Program-made: the position numbers and the translations under genes
Shown here: positions 37,235-50,829 of the stretch, in pieces
Layout: every line of letters starts with the position of its first letter
How positions within the stretch are numbered: position 1 is the first letter of the stretch
The notes under the pieces: generated by a model
What the model was told of the DNA's origin: nothing
Seen by the model: only the letters and a program-made list of their open reading frames with translations
Database searches by the model: none
Assembly: GCA_024364735.1 (NCBI GenBank)
Contig: JAGFNQ010005382.1
Location: 168,118 to 232,117, forward strand
Direction: 5' to 3'
Length of the DNA: 64,000 nucleotides
Origin: Boesenbergia rotunda
Lineage: Eukaryota; Streptophyta; Magnoliopsida; Zingiberales; Zingiberaceae

Positions 37235-39853
37235 ATGTCTTCTCTGAATTTGCATTCCATTTTGGACACCAATAAGCTGACTGGGCCAAACTTCATGGAC
37301 TGGCTTCGAAACCTGAGGATAGTCCTCAAGGCAGAAAAGCTTGCTTATGTCCTTGAAGAACAACTTCCCAACCATCCTCCTGAAGATGCAACTCCAGACT
37401 AATTAGTGGCCTATCAGAAACATGTGGCCGATTCTGAACTTGCGTGTTGCATCATGCTGGCCGCTATGGTGCCTGAGCTACAAAAGCAGCATGAGCATAT
37501 GGATGCTCATACCATCGTCTTCCATCTTCATGAGATGTTTGACGAGCAGGCGAGATCCGAAAGGTTTGAGGTCTCCAGACTCCTCTTCACCTCTAAGATG
37601 CAGGAAGACACTTCTGTTTCATAGTTTGTGTTGAAGATGTTGGGGTACATTGAGCGACTAGGCACACTCGGATTTGCAATGGATCACGAACTAAGTATTG
37701 ACTTAATTCTGCATTGTTTTCCCAAGAGTTACTCACAGTTTGTGATGAACTATCGGATGAACAAACTGGAGACTACCATTCCTGAGTTGCTTAACCTGCT
37801 GAAGACTGTAGAGCCTTCTGTAAAGCAGGATCAGAAGACGGTACTGTTAGTTGGTTCCTCAAAGAAAGGCTCTAAGAGGAAGCCCAAAGAACAAAATAAA
37901 GGAAGGAAGAAAAAGGCCAAAAAGATTGAAAAGGCACCAAAAGGCACTTGCCATCACTGCAGTAAGGAGGGCCACTGGCGAAGAAACTGCAAGGTTTATC
38001 TTGAGTCCTTGAAGAAGAAAGCATCCGATGCCCCATCCTCTTCAGGTATCTTCGTTATTGAATGTCACTCTATTTCCTCGGACACCTGGGTACTTGATAC
38101 AGGGTGTAGCTCACATATATGTAATGACATACAAGGGCTAAGGAATAGAAGAAGACTCGTCAAGGGAGAAGCGAATTTGCGAGTTGGAAATGGAGCAAAG
38201 ATTGTTGCTGTTGCCATCGGAACATATTTGCTAAAGCTCCCTACTGGACTTGTCTTAGAATTGGATAATTGTTATTTTGTTCCTTCGTTAATAAAGAACA
38301 TTGTATCTATTTCATGCTTGAATGAAAAGGGTTATCATTTAACATTTAGTAACAATTGCTGTTACATAACTTTAAATGGTGTTCCTTATGGGACCGAAAC
38401 TTTATGCAATGGTATCTACACGTTAGATTTATCCGGTGACGTTTTCAATATTGAAGTTAGCAACAAATGTGCTTGAATAGATAATCAAATAGACTCCTAT
38501 ATGTGGCATTGTCGTCTTGGCCATGTAAGTAAGAAACGCATGACCAAATTACACCGATGTGGAATTCTGGAATCATTTGAACCTGGTTCATTTAATACAT
38601 GCGAATCATGCTTAAAAGGCAAGATGACCAAATTACCCTTTTCCGGAAAAGGTAAACCAGTGGGAGAATTGCTTGGTCTAATACATTCTGATGTATGTGG
38701 ACCAATGTCAACTCTTGTACAAGGAGGCTATAGCTACTTCATTACCTTTATCGATGATCACTCACGATTCGGGTATGTGTTCTTAATGAAACACAAATCT
38801 GAAGCTTCTGAGAAATTCAAAGAGTTCAGACGTGAAGTAGAGAAACAGCTTGGCAAAAGTATTAAGATACTTCGATCCGATCGGGGTGGTGAATACTTAA
38901 GTTAAGAGTTTCAAGATTATCTTAGGGACAATGGGATATTGTCTCAATGGACTCTGCCATAAACACCACAGCATAATGGTGTATTTGAGAGGCGTAACCG
39001 AACGTTGATGGACATGGTTAAATCTATGATGAATCATGCAACTCTTCCAAAATCCTTTTGGGGCTATGCGCTTAAGACATCTGTTTACTTACTAAACAGA
39101 GTCCCGATCAAGGTAGTCTCTACTACTCCATATGAGACGTGGAATAGTAAGAAACCTCATTTATCTCACCTAAAGATATGGGGTTGTCTTGCTTATGTAA
39201 AGCGAACTGTATCAGACAAATTGGATGCTAAGTCTGATAAATGTCTATTTATTGGATACCCTAAGGAAACGAAAGGTTACCAATTCTATCATCCCTTGGA
39301 ACAAAAGGTGTTTGTTTCAAGGCATGCTGTATTTCTAGAAAAAGAATTTCTTTTACAAGAAAACAGTGGGAGTAGCATTGAACTTGAAGAAGTTCAAGAA
39401 ACTCCAATAGACATTACAGAGACACCTAGTCTAGACCCACAACTAATAACTCATAATGATGAGCTATCAGTTGAACCTAAAACAACACCACTTCTTCGTA
39501 GATTTGATAGGACACGCAATATTCTAGAGAGATACGGATTTCTCATAAGTGAATCGAACGACGTGTTACTCATTAACGATGACGAACCTATCAATTATGA
39601 AGATGTTCTGAAAATTCAGAAGGGATAAATGACTTGAAGCCATGAAGTCGGAAATGGATTCCATGTACAAAATCAAGTAAGGGACTTGGTTAACCCCTGA
39701 AGGGATTAAGCCCATAGGGTTCAAGTGGGTTTTCAAGAAGAAAACCGACATGAAAGGTAATGTTGTTACCTTTAAGGCTAGATTAGTGGCAAAAGGATAT
39801 CGTCAGAAACAAGGAATTGATTATGACGAAACCTATTCGCCAGTAGCTATGCT
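37235..39853 (+). pseudogene. Copia gag-protease-integrase, first copy, broken
   Basis: ATG at 37235 follows the leader. The frame shows a Copia Gag start (LTGPNFMDWL), a UBN2-like region, zinc knuckle CHHCSKEGHWRRNC (about 37951), protease LDTGCSSHICND (about 38093), the integrase zinc region WHCRLGHV (38504) and core residues in SDVCGPM, RSDRGGEY and ERRNRTL. One reading frame is broken by stops at 37400 (TAA), 37622 (TAG), 38474 (TGA), 38903 (TAA) and 38960 (TAA). Small indels from 39610 scramble the start of RT, and homology ends at about 39853 in a T-run before an N. Confidence 0.9.
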
Positions 39854-39882
39854 TTTTTTTTTGGCTTATATATTATTTGATN
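39854..39882. other. T-rich junction with one ambiguous base (N at 39882)
   Basis: About 29 bases unlike the homologous position (about 42049): a T-run, 'ggcttatatattatttgat', then N. The sequence then restarts at the equivalent of 37694. This looks like an assembly join. Confidence 0.75.
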
Positions 39883-42800
39883 AGTATTGACTTAATTCTG
39901 CATTGTTTTCCCAAGAGTTACTCACAGTTTGTGATGAACTATCGGATAAACAAACTGGAAACTACCATTCCTGAGTTGCTTAACCTGCTGAAGACTGTAG
40001 AGCCTTCTGTAAAGCAGGATCAGAAGACGGTACTATTAGTTGGTTCCTCAAAGAAAGGCTCTAAGAGGAAGCCCAAAGAACAAAATAAAGGAAGGAAGAA
40101 AAAGGTCAAAAAGATTGAAAAGGCACCAAAAGGCACTTGCCATCACTGCGGTAAGGAGGGCCACTGGCGAAGAAACTGCAAGGTTTATCTTGAGTCCTTG
40201 AAGAAGAAGAAGGCATCCGATGCCCCATCCTCTTCAGGTATCTTCGTTATTGAATGTCACTCTATTTCCTCGGACACCTGGGTACTTGATACTGGGTGTA
40301 GCTCACATATATGTAATGACATACAAGGGCTAAGGAATAGAAGAAGACTCGTCAAGGGAGAAGCGAATTTGCGAGTTGGAAATGGAGCAAAGATTGTTGC
40401 TATTCCCATCGGAACATATTTGCTAAAGCTCCCTACTGGACTTGTCTTAGAAGTGGATAATTGTTATTTTGTTCCTTCGTTAATAAAGAACATTGTATCT
40501 ATATCATTCTTGAATGAAAAGGGTTATCATTTAACTTTTAGTAACAATTGCTGTTACATAACTTTAAATGGTGTTCTTTATAGGACAGGAACTTTATGCA
40601 ATGGTATCTACACGTTAGATTTATCCGGTGACGTTTTCAATATTGAAGTTAGCAACAAACGTGCTTGAATAGATAATCAAATAGACTCCTATATGTGGCA
40701 TTGTCGTCTTGGCCATGTAAGTAAGAAACGCATGACCAAATTACACCGATGTGGAATTCTGGAATCATTTGAACCTGGTTCATTTAATACATGCGAATCA
40801 TGCTTAAAAGGCAAGATGACCAAATTACCCTTTTCCGGAAAAGGTAAACCAGTGGGAGAATTGCTTGGTCTAATACATTCTGATGTATGTGGACCAATGT
40901 CAACTCTTGTACAAGGAGGCTATAGCTACTTCATTACCTTTATCGATGATCACTCACGATTCGGGTATGTGTTCTTAATGAAACACAAATCTGAAGCTTC
41001 TGAGAAATTCAAAGAGTTCAGACGTGAAGTAGAGAAACAGCTTGGCAAAAGTATTAAGATACTTCGATCCGATCGGGGTGGTGAATACTTAAGTTAAGAG
41101 TTTCAAGATTATCTTAGGGACAATGGGATATTGTCTCAATGGACTCTGCCATAACACCACAGCATAATGGTGTATTGAGAGGCGTAACCGAACGTTGATG
41201 GACATGGTTAAATCTATGATGAATCATGCAACTCTTCCAAAATCCTTTTGGGGCTATGCGCTTAAGACATCTGTTTACTTACTAAACAGAGTCCCGACCA
41301 AGGTAGTCTCTACTACTCCATATGAGACGTGGAATAGTAAGAAACCTCATTTATCTCACCTAAAGATATGGGGTTGTCTTGCTTATGTAAAGCGAACTGT
41401 ATCAGACAAATTGGATGCTAAGTCTGATAAATGTCTATTTATTGGATACCCTAAGGAAACGAAAGGTTACCAATTCTATCATCCCTTGGAACAAAAGGTG
41501 TTTGTTTCAAGGCATGCTGTATTTCTAGAAAAAGAATTTCTTTTACAAGAAAACAGTGGGAGTAGCATTGAACTTGAAGAAGTTCAAGAAACTCCAATAG
41601 ACATTACAGAGACACCTAGTCTAGACCCACAACTAATAACTCATAATGATGAGCTATCAGTTGAACCTAAAACAACACCACTTCTTCGTAGATTTGATAG
41701 GACACGCAATATTCTAGAGAGATACGGATTTCTCATAAGTGAATCGAACGACGTGTTACTCATTAACGATGACGAACCTATCAATTATGAAGATGTTCTG
41801 AAAAATTCAGAAAGGGATAAATGACTTGAAGCCATGAAGTCGGAAATGGATTCCATGTACAAAAATCAAGTAAGGGACTTGGTTAACCCACCTGAAGGGA
41901 TTAAGCCCATAGGGTTCAAGTGGGTTTTCAAGAAGAAAACCGACATGGAAGGTAATGTTGTTACCTTTAAGGCTAGATTAGTGGCAAAAGGATATCGTCA
42001 GAAACAAGGAATTGATTATGACAAAACCTATTCGCCAGTAGCTATGCTTAAATCCATTCGGATGCTCCTGGCCATAACAGCTCATTATGATTATGAGATA
42101 TGGCAAATGGATGTGAAAACAGCTTTCCTTAATGGAAACCTGCTTGAGGATGTATACATGATACAACCTGAAGGTTTCACATCGGTTAATAAAACCAAAG
42201 TATGCAAGCTTCGACGATCCATATATGGACTAAAACAAGCATCCAGGAGCTGGAACATCCATTTTGATGTGACAATCAAAGAGTTTGATTTCTCACAAAA
42301 TCCTAACAAACCTTGTGTGTACAAGAAGGTTAGTGTGAGTGCAGTCGTATTCTTAGTGTTATATGTCGATGACATATTACTTATAGGAAATGATATATCA
42401 CTCTTACAGTCAGTTAAAATTTGGTTGTCCAAAACTTTCTCCATGAAAGACCCGGGAGAAGCAACCTATATCCTTGGGATTAGAATCTATAGAGATAGAT
42501 CAAAATGATTGCTTGGTCTTTGGCAGTCTACATATATAGACCGAGTGCTAGAAAGGTTTAGCATGTTGGAATCCAAGAAAGGTTACCTTCCCATCAGGCA
42601 TGGGATCAACCTTTCGAAGTCTATGTGTCCGTGCACAGAAGACGAGAGGATTTGCATGAATAAGATTTCTTATGCATCCGCGATAGGATCTATCATGTAT
42701 GCTATGTTATGTACTAGGCCCGATGTATCGTATGCTCTGAGCGTCACAAGCAGATACCAGTCTGATCCATGAATGGATCATTGGGCGTCTGTTAAGACAA

Positions 42801-43348
42801 TCCTCAAGTACTTAAGAAACACTAAGGATGTGTTCCTAATATATGGAGAAGGTGATATGGTAATACGTGGGTATACAGATGCCAGTTTCCAGACAGATAA
42901 GGATGACTCCAAATCTCAATCCAGATACGTATTTATTTTGAATGGAGGCGCAATAAGTTGGAAGAGTTCCAAGCAAGACACCATAGCGGATTCTACCACG
43001 GAAGCGGAATATATTGCAGCTTCGGAAGCAGCAAAGGAAGCAGTCTGGATCAAAAAGTTTGTCTCAGATCTTGGTGTGGTTCCAACCATTGATGAAGCAA
43101 TACCGGTTTACTGTGACAACAATGGAGCTATTGCACAAGCAAAGGAACCAAGGTCTCATCAGCGATCCAAACATGTGCTTCGCCGCTATCATCTGATTAG
43201 AGATATTATAAGTATGAATGATATACAAATTGAGAAAATTCCCACTGAAAGGAATTTAGCGGCTCCTTTAACCAAGGCCTTGCCTCAAAGTAAGTTTGAG
43301 GGTCATGTTAGAGCCTGTGGTATTGGGTATCGTAGCGATTGGCATTAG
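39883..43348 (+). pseudogene. Copia gag-pol, second copy through RT and RNase H, broken
   Basis: 39883-42048 repeats 37694-39853 with about fifteen substitutions and several one-base homopolymer differences, then runs on into RT and RNase H. Visible: knuckle CHHCGKEGHW, protease, integrase (two one-base losses near 41150-41175 shift the frame around the catalytic Glu), RT with WQMDVKTAFLNG, GLKQASRSWN and active-site LYVDDILL (about 42358), and RNase H with YTDASFQTDKDDSK and ADSTTEAEYIAASEA. In-frame stops at 40666, 41095, 41822, 42506 and 42770. The last frame ends at 43348, 14 bases before the 3' LTR. Not able to make an intact polyprotein. Confidence 0.92.
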
Positions 43349-43362
43349 GCCAAGTGGGAGTT
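43348..43362 (+). promoter_or_regulatory. Polypurine tract of the complete Copia
   Basis: AGGCCAAGTGGGAGTT, directly before the 3' LTR. AAGTGGGAG is the usual Copia form. Confidence 0.85.
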
Positions 43363-45633
43363 TGTTAGTGATATGAGAGAAGTGTCCTAAGGCAATCGCC
43401 TTATGATTGTAATCATTTATTCTAATAAATGAATATTCACTATTTGAGTATACATGTTTGTGTATTTGATTGAGATCTTAAACTCATTTACTGAATGTCC
43501 GCAATACAATTCATAGCATGAGAGAATTTGTGATGAATTCGCAACTAGTGATTATCTCTTCATGTGCAATTGTGAAGTATTGAAATTGTCCCTAGTCGAT
43601 GAATTGGAAAATACGGACACTATCAATTCTGTCGAGACAAGCATGGGTTATTCTCTAATCAGCTCATTCTCACTGGCTGGTGACATTGAGATGTCTGGAG
43701 ATAAACATGAATGCTAGTTAAGGGAACTAGTTCATTGGAGTGACTGGCTGTAAAACTTCATATGGTAGTCTACATATAGATATGTCAGTGAAGTTCTTAC
43801 TGCAGCTTAAGTGTGATGTTCCTTTGACTTGCGGTGTTCAAGTCATCTTGGTAATGGAGACTTATACTTTGACATCTTAAGCAAGTGTCTCCAAGGAGGT
43901 GTGGACCCAGGATGATTGGGTATAAGCCGAAGTGCCCGAAGATGTTTGAACAGTCTACAAAGGATTCACCACTCCTTGCGAAGAGATGTATACCCAAGGC
44001 CTATCGTCGGATTGTTACTCGAAGCCTCTGGCCAGAGCATGACATGTTCAGAGTATAAATCTCTTAAATACATGAGAGTAATTAGAATCCGTAGGACGAG
44101 AAAATGTTACTTGGGCTAGGTGTGACGTAGTCAGCCTAGTGGGGACTGACACACATAGACCATGTCCTGAACCAAGTGGGTATATGATGGTGAAGGGAAT
44201 GGGGCACGATTCATTATAGCTGCTGAAGGGTTTCAGAATTGTTTCTGAGGTCAACGGTTGATCTTTCGATTAATTGGGGATCATGATGTACTACTAGGTG
44301 CCACTCATGATTGTTCTATAATTGATTAATTATAGACGGCCAACATAAATCGAAAGCCTATTTAGTCACACACACAACGAGTAATCCGAGGAATTTAAAA
44401 CGAGTTGAAAATTGGATTTTCCAATCAAGAGAGATTAAGTTTGGTTGAGCCAAACAATAAGTCGAATCTGAATTTTTCAGAGACGCATCGGAAGAGTAAA
44501 ATGCCTAAGTCTTTTAAAGACTTAATAGATGAATTAAATAAGTTTAATTCATTGGGGCGTGGCTTGGATGGGCCGGCCAAAGAGGGCCTCCATCCTCTTT
44601 GCTTGGTCGGCCACAACAAAGGGAGAGAACCAAGTTTTTGGTTCAATTTATAAAATAAACCAAGTGTGATTTGTTTTATAAAATTATGGATGATATAAAT
44701 TTTTATATAATAAACCAAGGTTTGGTTTATTTTTCATGGAAATTAAAATGAACCATGGATTGGTTTATTTTATAAAATCAATCATGGATTGATTTACCAT
44801 GATAAGGAAATTTATTCCATAGGAGAGAAGAGACTTGATTGATTTTTTTTATCATGAATTAAAATATGGTTTTAACCATGATATAAAATCAAACTTGGCA
44901 TGATGGAATAAGTTATTCCATATTTGAGAGGCTTGATGGTTGAGAGACCACTATATAAAGTATCCAAGGCAAGTCTTGGGTGATAATCGAAAAGATGAAG
45001 GCATAGGCTCTCTCCCTCTCTTTCTCTCCTTCTCTTCTCCCCTTCTTGCCGTGCGCCAACCAGCCCCAAGAAGGAGCACCAGCCGGCCGCCCCTGCCCTT
45101 TCCCTGTCGACCACCATCTGCTACTGGAGAAGGAAGCTCTGGCCATCTCTTGGCCGGAAGAAGTGCTGCCGGAATTAGAGTTTGCCGCAAGTATCCTTTT
45201 GCCGCAAGCCTCTTCTTTTGCTTCGCTGGAATTTTTATTCCGACCATCCTTTTGTGGTTAGTCTTCCGACTTCTCTCTTGGTTTTTCTCATCGCATTCTC
45301 GGAGAATCTAGTAGTTCTCGAGAACACGAAACTCGTGGCTTTGCGAAGTCATCCCGAAGATACTCGGCGTGGACGCGAATAGAGGCGGAGCTTCCATGGG
45401 GCGCTTACGGTTGGATCTCGTCCCTTCCTTCGAGTTACGCGAGGTAATATGTAAATTAGTTAATGTTTCTGCAAAATTTCAAATATATGATCATGTCTAC
45501 ACAAGATAAAATGCATGCTTAGATGTGTGGTTAAATGATTTAGAGAAATTATTTATGCTAAACCTTCAGCTGCACGTAATTAATTTTGAAATTACGAACC
45601 TGCATCCATGTCAACATGCACCTGGTCCTAATA
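43363..45633 (+). repeat. 3' LTR of the complete Copia
   Basis: 2271 bp, matching the 5' LTR with modest divergence. Its last bases are CCTAATA in place of CCCAACA, so the terminal CA is mutated to TA. TATA box near 44951. Confidence 0.93.
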
Positions 45634-45638
45634 GTCCT

Positions 45639-46963
45639 CTGACGTAATCTTGGCAACAACAACCCTTTCCTCTCCTTGGTGGTACTTACGCTCTATGTGT
45701 TTACTCGCCTTATGGACTCGTGATTCCTTCGAGTTTGCAACTGCACCATTTTTATCACAAAAAAAATGTGATAACTCTGGGCAAACTAGGAATCACTTCT
45801 AAATCCATTTTGAGGTTCCTGAACCATGTAGCTTTCTTTGCCGCCTCAGAGGCTGCCAAATACTCATCTTCCATGGCGAAGTCTGCCATACAGCAGCTGC
45901 GCAACACTCCCCAAACTATGATTCCACCTCCTAAAGTAAACACAAAACCCTGAGGAATACTTATATTTGCCCCTATCTGATTGGAATTATGTATCCGTAT
46001 AACCCACAGGAGATTGGTCTGCCCAGTAAACCAGCTTATAATCGCTAGTCCTTCTTAGGCACTAATATATGCTTTTACCGCAATCCAATTTCCTTGACCT
46101 GGGTTATTCTGATATCTGCTAACCATGCCCATGGCAAAGCAGATATCTGATCTCGTTTATGGCATACATGAGGCTTCCTACAGCCGATGCGTAAGGAACA
46201 GCCTTCACCTCCTCAATCTCTTTAGATGTTCTAAAACACATCACCTTAGATAGAGTAGCTCAATTGCTGAAAAGTACAAAACCTTCCTTGGAGCTAAAAC
46301 GAGCTAGGACAGTGTCTTTTATGAAGCTTGAGATAAGCACAACATCCTTCTCTGGTGATCCCTTAGAACTTTGATCCCCAAGGATGTGTCCTGCTTTTCT
46401 CAAGTCCTTTATATCAAACTGCTTGGACAACTATATCCTTACGTCTGATAATACTCTGTCATTGTTGCCAACCAACAAAATATTATCTACGTATAGTACA
46501 AGAATACCACTACGTTTCTGTCACATACATAAATCTTATCCATCCTTTGAACAAATCCACATGACTGGATTATCTCTTCAAAGTGGATGTTCCTTGTCAT
46601 ATGTCTAGGGATCTTGATTCATGGTTACTAGGGACTAAGTCCATAGACTCTCCCAAGAACATGAATCCTTTAGGTTGACTAACAACCCTCTCACCACGAT
46701 GAGGCACCACCTGTGTATCTTCTGTGACACGCGGTGCAGTGACTTGTGGTATACCCTCTCGTACAGTTGGCACTGAGGTCAGAATGTCGCTTCTTAGTTA
46801 CTCAAAAATAATTCTGCTCATGGGTTCGTAGTCCTTTTCTAAGAATCAGGCATTCATACCAACGAATACCCTCTGATCCTCAGAACTATTGAACTACTTT
46901 TCGTTCCTCTAGGATAGCCTACGAACAAACGTACTTAGCACTAGATTCCAATTCATCAGTATC
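45639..46963 (-). pseudogene. Old Copia pol, RT and RNase H remnants
   Basis: Read on the minus strand, fragments include YVDNILL-like RT sequence (about 46480), a GSLMYA region (about 46150) and RNase H EYLAASEAAKKATWF (about 45830-45875). Many stops and frameshifts. The domain order continues from 55930-56148 above and into 33240 below. Confidence 0.8.
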
Positions 46964-48123
46964 TGTTGGTGCGAGATGCATCAGTAATGTCCTCCTCGAG
47001 TGTTTCAATGTTTAACAATATGCTTAAGTTAGTGATACATTGAACAAGAGAAGGGTAGTAAAGAAAATAGTACAAAAGTCAAAGAAAGTCCTACTTAACC
47101 TAGGCAATAAGTCCTGGTTCAAAGAATTAGGCAATAAGTCCTAGTTCGAAGAATTAGGCACTAAGTCCTGGCCGAGGGCTGGGCACCGAAAACCTGACTG
47201 AGGGTTGGGCACGAAGTCCTAATTCGAGGAATTGGGCAATAAGTCCTGGCCGAGGGCTGGGTACCGAAGTCCTGATATAGGGTTGGGCAATAAGTCCTGG
47301 TCATAGACTGGGAACGAAGTCCTGGTGAGTGAAGCTGGGCAATAAGTCCTGGTCGTGGACTGGGCATGAAATCCTGGTCGTAAGATTTGGCAAATGTCCT
47401 GGTGAGTGAAGCTGGGCAAAAGTCCAACCGGATGGGCCGAGTGGCAATCTTCTCCTAAGAGGAGTAGGCGAAAGGTGCGTTCCCCGGGATGGGAACATAG
47501 GCGTTGGTTCAACCTAGGGTTTCGCGGGAAACCCAAAGTCAGAATCAATCTTTAAGGCTAAGGATATATATTTGTTTATCTTGTGTTTGTGTATTTTGCA
47601 AGTACCTAGAATTGGAGACAAGGCAGGTAAACAAACACAAAAGAGTCTGAAACACAGCTTGTTGGGCACCCACATTGATATAGGCGCCCCCATCAAGTTA
47701 GGTGCTTGAATGAATCAAGCACCCCCTTCAACACAGGCGCTCAATAAGGCAGGTTTTATCAGGTTCACGAAGTTCGCGATTTGGATGGATTTTTGACCGC
47801 CTATAGGGCGCCCTAAAGGCTTTAGGGCGCTCGTTAAGAAGCTATATAAAGGGGTTCGACCCCTCAACTCAAAACATCAATTCCGAGATCATTCTAAGCA
47901 TTCCGAGCGAATGAAAAGTGCTAGAGACGAAGCCCTGCGACCAAGGAAGCTCCAGGAAGAAGTGCACGACACTTCGGAGTTCTAGATCGACAGGGATCGC
48001 CCATTCTTTGTTTGGTTTGATTTACTTTCCGCATTTAATTTCCCTAGTATTTTTGATTGTAAATTGTGCACTGTAAGATGGGTTTCTCCTCCTCAGGAAT
48101 GTCTGGAAAGGAGACCATTAGTG
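46964..48123 (+). repeat. 5' LTR of element 3, first part
   Basis: Begins TGTTGGTGCGAGATGC. It carries the U3 repeat array (47100-47430), GGCGCC/GGGCGCCC sites (47650-47830) and TATATAAA (47843-47850). It continues at 50428. Confidence 0.88.
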
Positions 48124-50422
48124 TGTTAGTGATATGAGAGAAGTGTCCTAAGGCAATCGCCTTATGATGTAAACATTTATTTTAATAAATGATAATTCAC
48201 TATTTGAGTATACATGTTTTGTGTATTTGATTGGGATCTTGAACTCATCTACTGAATGTCCGCAATACAACTCACAGCATAAGAGAATTTGTGATGGGAT
48301 CACAACTAGTGATTATCTCTAATGTGCAATTGTGAAGAATTGAAATTATCCCTAGTCGATGAATTGATAAAAACGGACACTATCAATTCTGTTGAGACTA
48401 GCATGGGTTATTCTCTAATCAGCTGATTCTCACTAGCTGGTGACATTGGGATGTCCGGAGATAAACATGGATGCTAGTTAAGGGAACTAGTTCATTGGAC
48501 TGACTAGCTGTAAGACTTCATATGGGAATCTACATGTAGATATGTCAATGAAGATCTTACTGCGGCTTAAGTGCGATGTTCCTTTGACTTGCGGTGTTCA
48601 AGTCATCTTGGTCATGGAGACTTATACTTTGGCATCTTAAGCAAGCATCTCCAAGGAGGTGTGGACCCAGGATGATCGGGTATAAGCCGAAGTGCCCGAA
48701 GATGTTTGAACAGCCTACAAAGGATTCACCACTCCTTGCGAGGAGATGTATACCCAGGCCTATCGTCGGATTGTTACTCAAAGCCTCTGGCCAGAGCAGA
48801 TCATGTTAAGAGTGCGAGTCTCTTAAATACATGAGAGTAATTAGAAATCCAAAGGACGAGAAAGACACTACTTGGGCTAGGTGTGACGTAGTCAGCCTAG
48901 TGGGGACTGACACCATAGACCGTGTCCTGAACCAAGTGGGTATAAGGTGGTGAAGGGAATGAGGCACGATTCATTAGAGCTGCTGAAGGGTTTCAGAATA
49001 ATTTCTTCTGGGGTCAAACCGTTGATCTTTCGATTAATTGGGGATCATGATGTACTACTAGGTGCCACTCATGATCGATCTATAATTAATGGGTTAATTA
49101 TAGACGGCCAACATAAATCGAAAGCCTATTTAGTCACACGCAATACGAGTAATCCGAGGGATTTAAAACGAGTTGAAAATTGGATTTTCCGATCAAGAGA
49201 AATAAGTCGAATCTGAGTTGGTCAGAGGCGCAATGGAAGCTAAAAATGGCTAAGTCTTTTGAAGGCTTTTTGGGCGAATTAAATGAGTTTAATTCGCGAC
49301 GGTTCGGGTCGGTTTGGGCCGGCCAAAGAGGGTGTTAACCCTCTTTGGGTGGCCGGCCAATAAAGGAGAATAAACCAAGTTTATTTTGGTTTAATTAATA
49401 AAATAAATCTAGCGCGATTTATTTTATAAATTATGGATAAATAAATTTGTATAAAGAAATTTATATAAATAAAATTTATAGAAATTTATTCTTTTATGGA
49501 AGATTAAAATAATCCATGAATTGGTTTATTTTAATTTTATAAAATTAATTATGAATTGATTTATCCATAATAAGAAAGTTTATAAATTTCTTATAAAATT
49601 TATTCCATAATTTAAAGAGAAGAAGAATTAGTTTTTATTATAAATTAGTTTATAATAAAGACTTGGTTTAAACGGAATAATTAGTTAAGAAAATTTATAG
49701 GATAAATTTCTTATAACTAATTCCGTTTAGAGGGAGACTTAGCAAAGAGTTGCTACTATATAAAGGAACCAAAGGCTAGCCCTTAATTCCGAACTAATCA
49801 TCTAATGATAGAGCTCTCCCTCTCTCTCTCTTAATCTTCTCCTATCCCTCTCCTTCTCTTGCCTAGGGCCGGCGCCCTTCATTGAGTTAGGGTCGGCTCC
49901 CCTTTTGGTTGCTAGGGCCGGCGCACCCTATCAACTCCAAGAGAAGTTGCCGTGAGCTATACGAAGAAGAAGAACCACAACAAGAAGAAGAAGAAGCGGA
50001 TAGCGACTCCTCTCCTCTCGGAATTCGATTCCGTTACTTCTTGTTGGTTAGTTTCTAACTCTTCTCTTGATCCTTCTAGTTGTGCCTTCCGAGAATCTAG
50101 TAGTTCTCGTCGGCGCAAAACTCGTGACTTTGTGAAGTCATCCCGAAGAGAACTCGGCGTGGACGCGAATAGAGGCGGAGCTTCCAAGGGACGCTACGGT
50201 TGGATCTCGTCCCTTACTTCGAGTTACGAGAGGTACTTGGTAAATTTGTTTACTATTCCGCAATGTTTTATTTTATGATTATGTCAACACACCATAAGAT
50301 TGCATGCTAGATACGAAGTTAAAATAATTTAGGAAATTATTTTATGCAAACTCTTCCGCTGCACGTAAAAATTTTAAATTTTACGAACTCGTATCCTTGT
50401 CGACATACACCCGGTCCCAACA
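48124..50422 (+). mobile_element. Solo Copia LTR in the 5' LTR of element 3
   Basis: 2299 bp, TGTTAGTGATATG ... GGTCCCAACA, TSD tagtg (48119-48123 and 50423-50427). Same family as the complete Copia but with a different leader (CTAGGGCCGGCGC-type, 49860-49925), like the LTR at 19629-31615. TATA box near 49755. Frames at 49952-50278 lie in the transcribed part. Confidence 0.92.
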
Positions 50423-50427
50423 TAGTG

Positions 50428-50653
50428 GACGGGCGTTTCCCGTGCTTAGGCCTTGGACGTACTGACCTTGGGGGTTGGGAACCAAGTAAAATCCCGTGTG
50501 CACTCTGTCGATTATTTTTTTGTTCTGTCTATTTTTCCGCTGTGCTACTAACTCTGAATAGAACGAACGATCGAAAGTTTACGGCACACTTTCCGAAGAA
50601 ATTTTTACAAGTTGATATTCACCCCCCCTCTATCGACGACATCGGTCCCCACA
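50428..50653 (+). repeat. 5' LTR of element 3, last part
   Basis: Resumes at 'gacgggcgtttcccg', matching 55694 onward in the 3' LTR, and ends GGTCCCCACA. Confidence 0.88.
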
Positions 50654-50655
50654 AA

Positions 50656-50667
50656 TGGTATCAGAGC
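50656..50667 (+). promoter_or_regulatory. Primer-binding site of element 3
   Basis: TGGTATCAGAGC, two bases from the LTR. Confidence 0.9.
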
Positions 50668-50829
50668 CTGGTAGCTCTTCACCGGACTAACAACCGACGG
50701 AGCAAAGATGCTAGGAGTTGAGGGGAAGCCCAGGGGTGAATCAAGTATTTTTCTTAATTATGGTCAATTTCAAATTTCATATTATATGTTTCAAGTATAT
50801 GGAGAGAGGACACTATAAAAATCAGTGTC

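Larger units (their letters stand above)
33241..45633 (+). mobile_element. Structurally complete Copia retrotransposon, coding region mutated
   Basis: Plus-strand element with LTRs 33241-35512 and 43363-45633, a primer site at 35514-35525, PPT AAGTGGGAG before the 3' LTR and TSD gtcct (33236-33240 and 45634-45638). Domain order protease-integrase-RT-RNase H is Copia. The interior carries several in-frame stops, frameshifts and an apparent 2.16-kb duplication beside an N at 39882. It inserted in the RNase H end of the old Copia. Two more LTRs of the family lie at 19629-31615 and 48124-50422. Confidence 0.95.
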
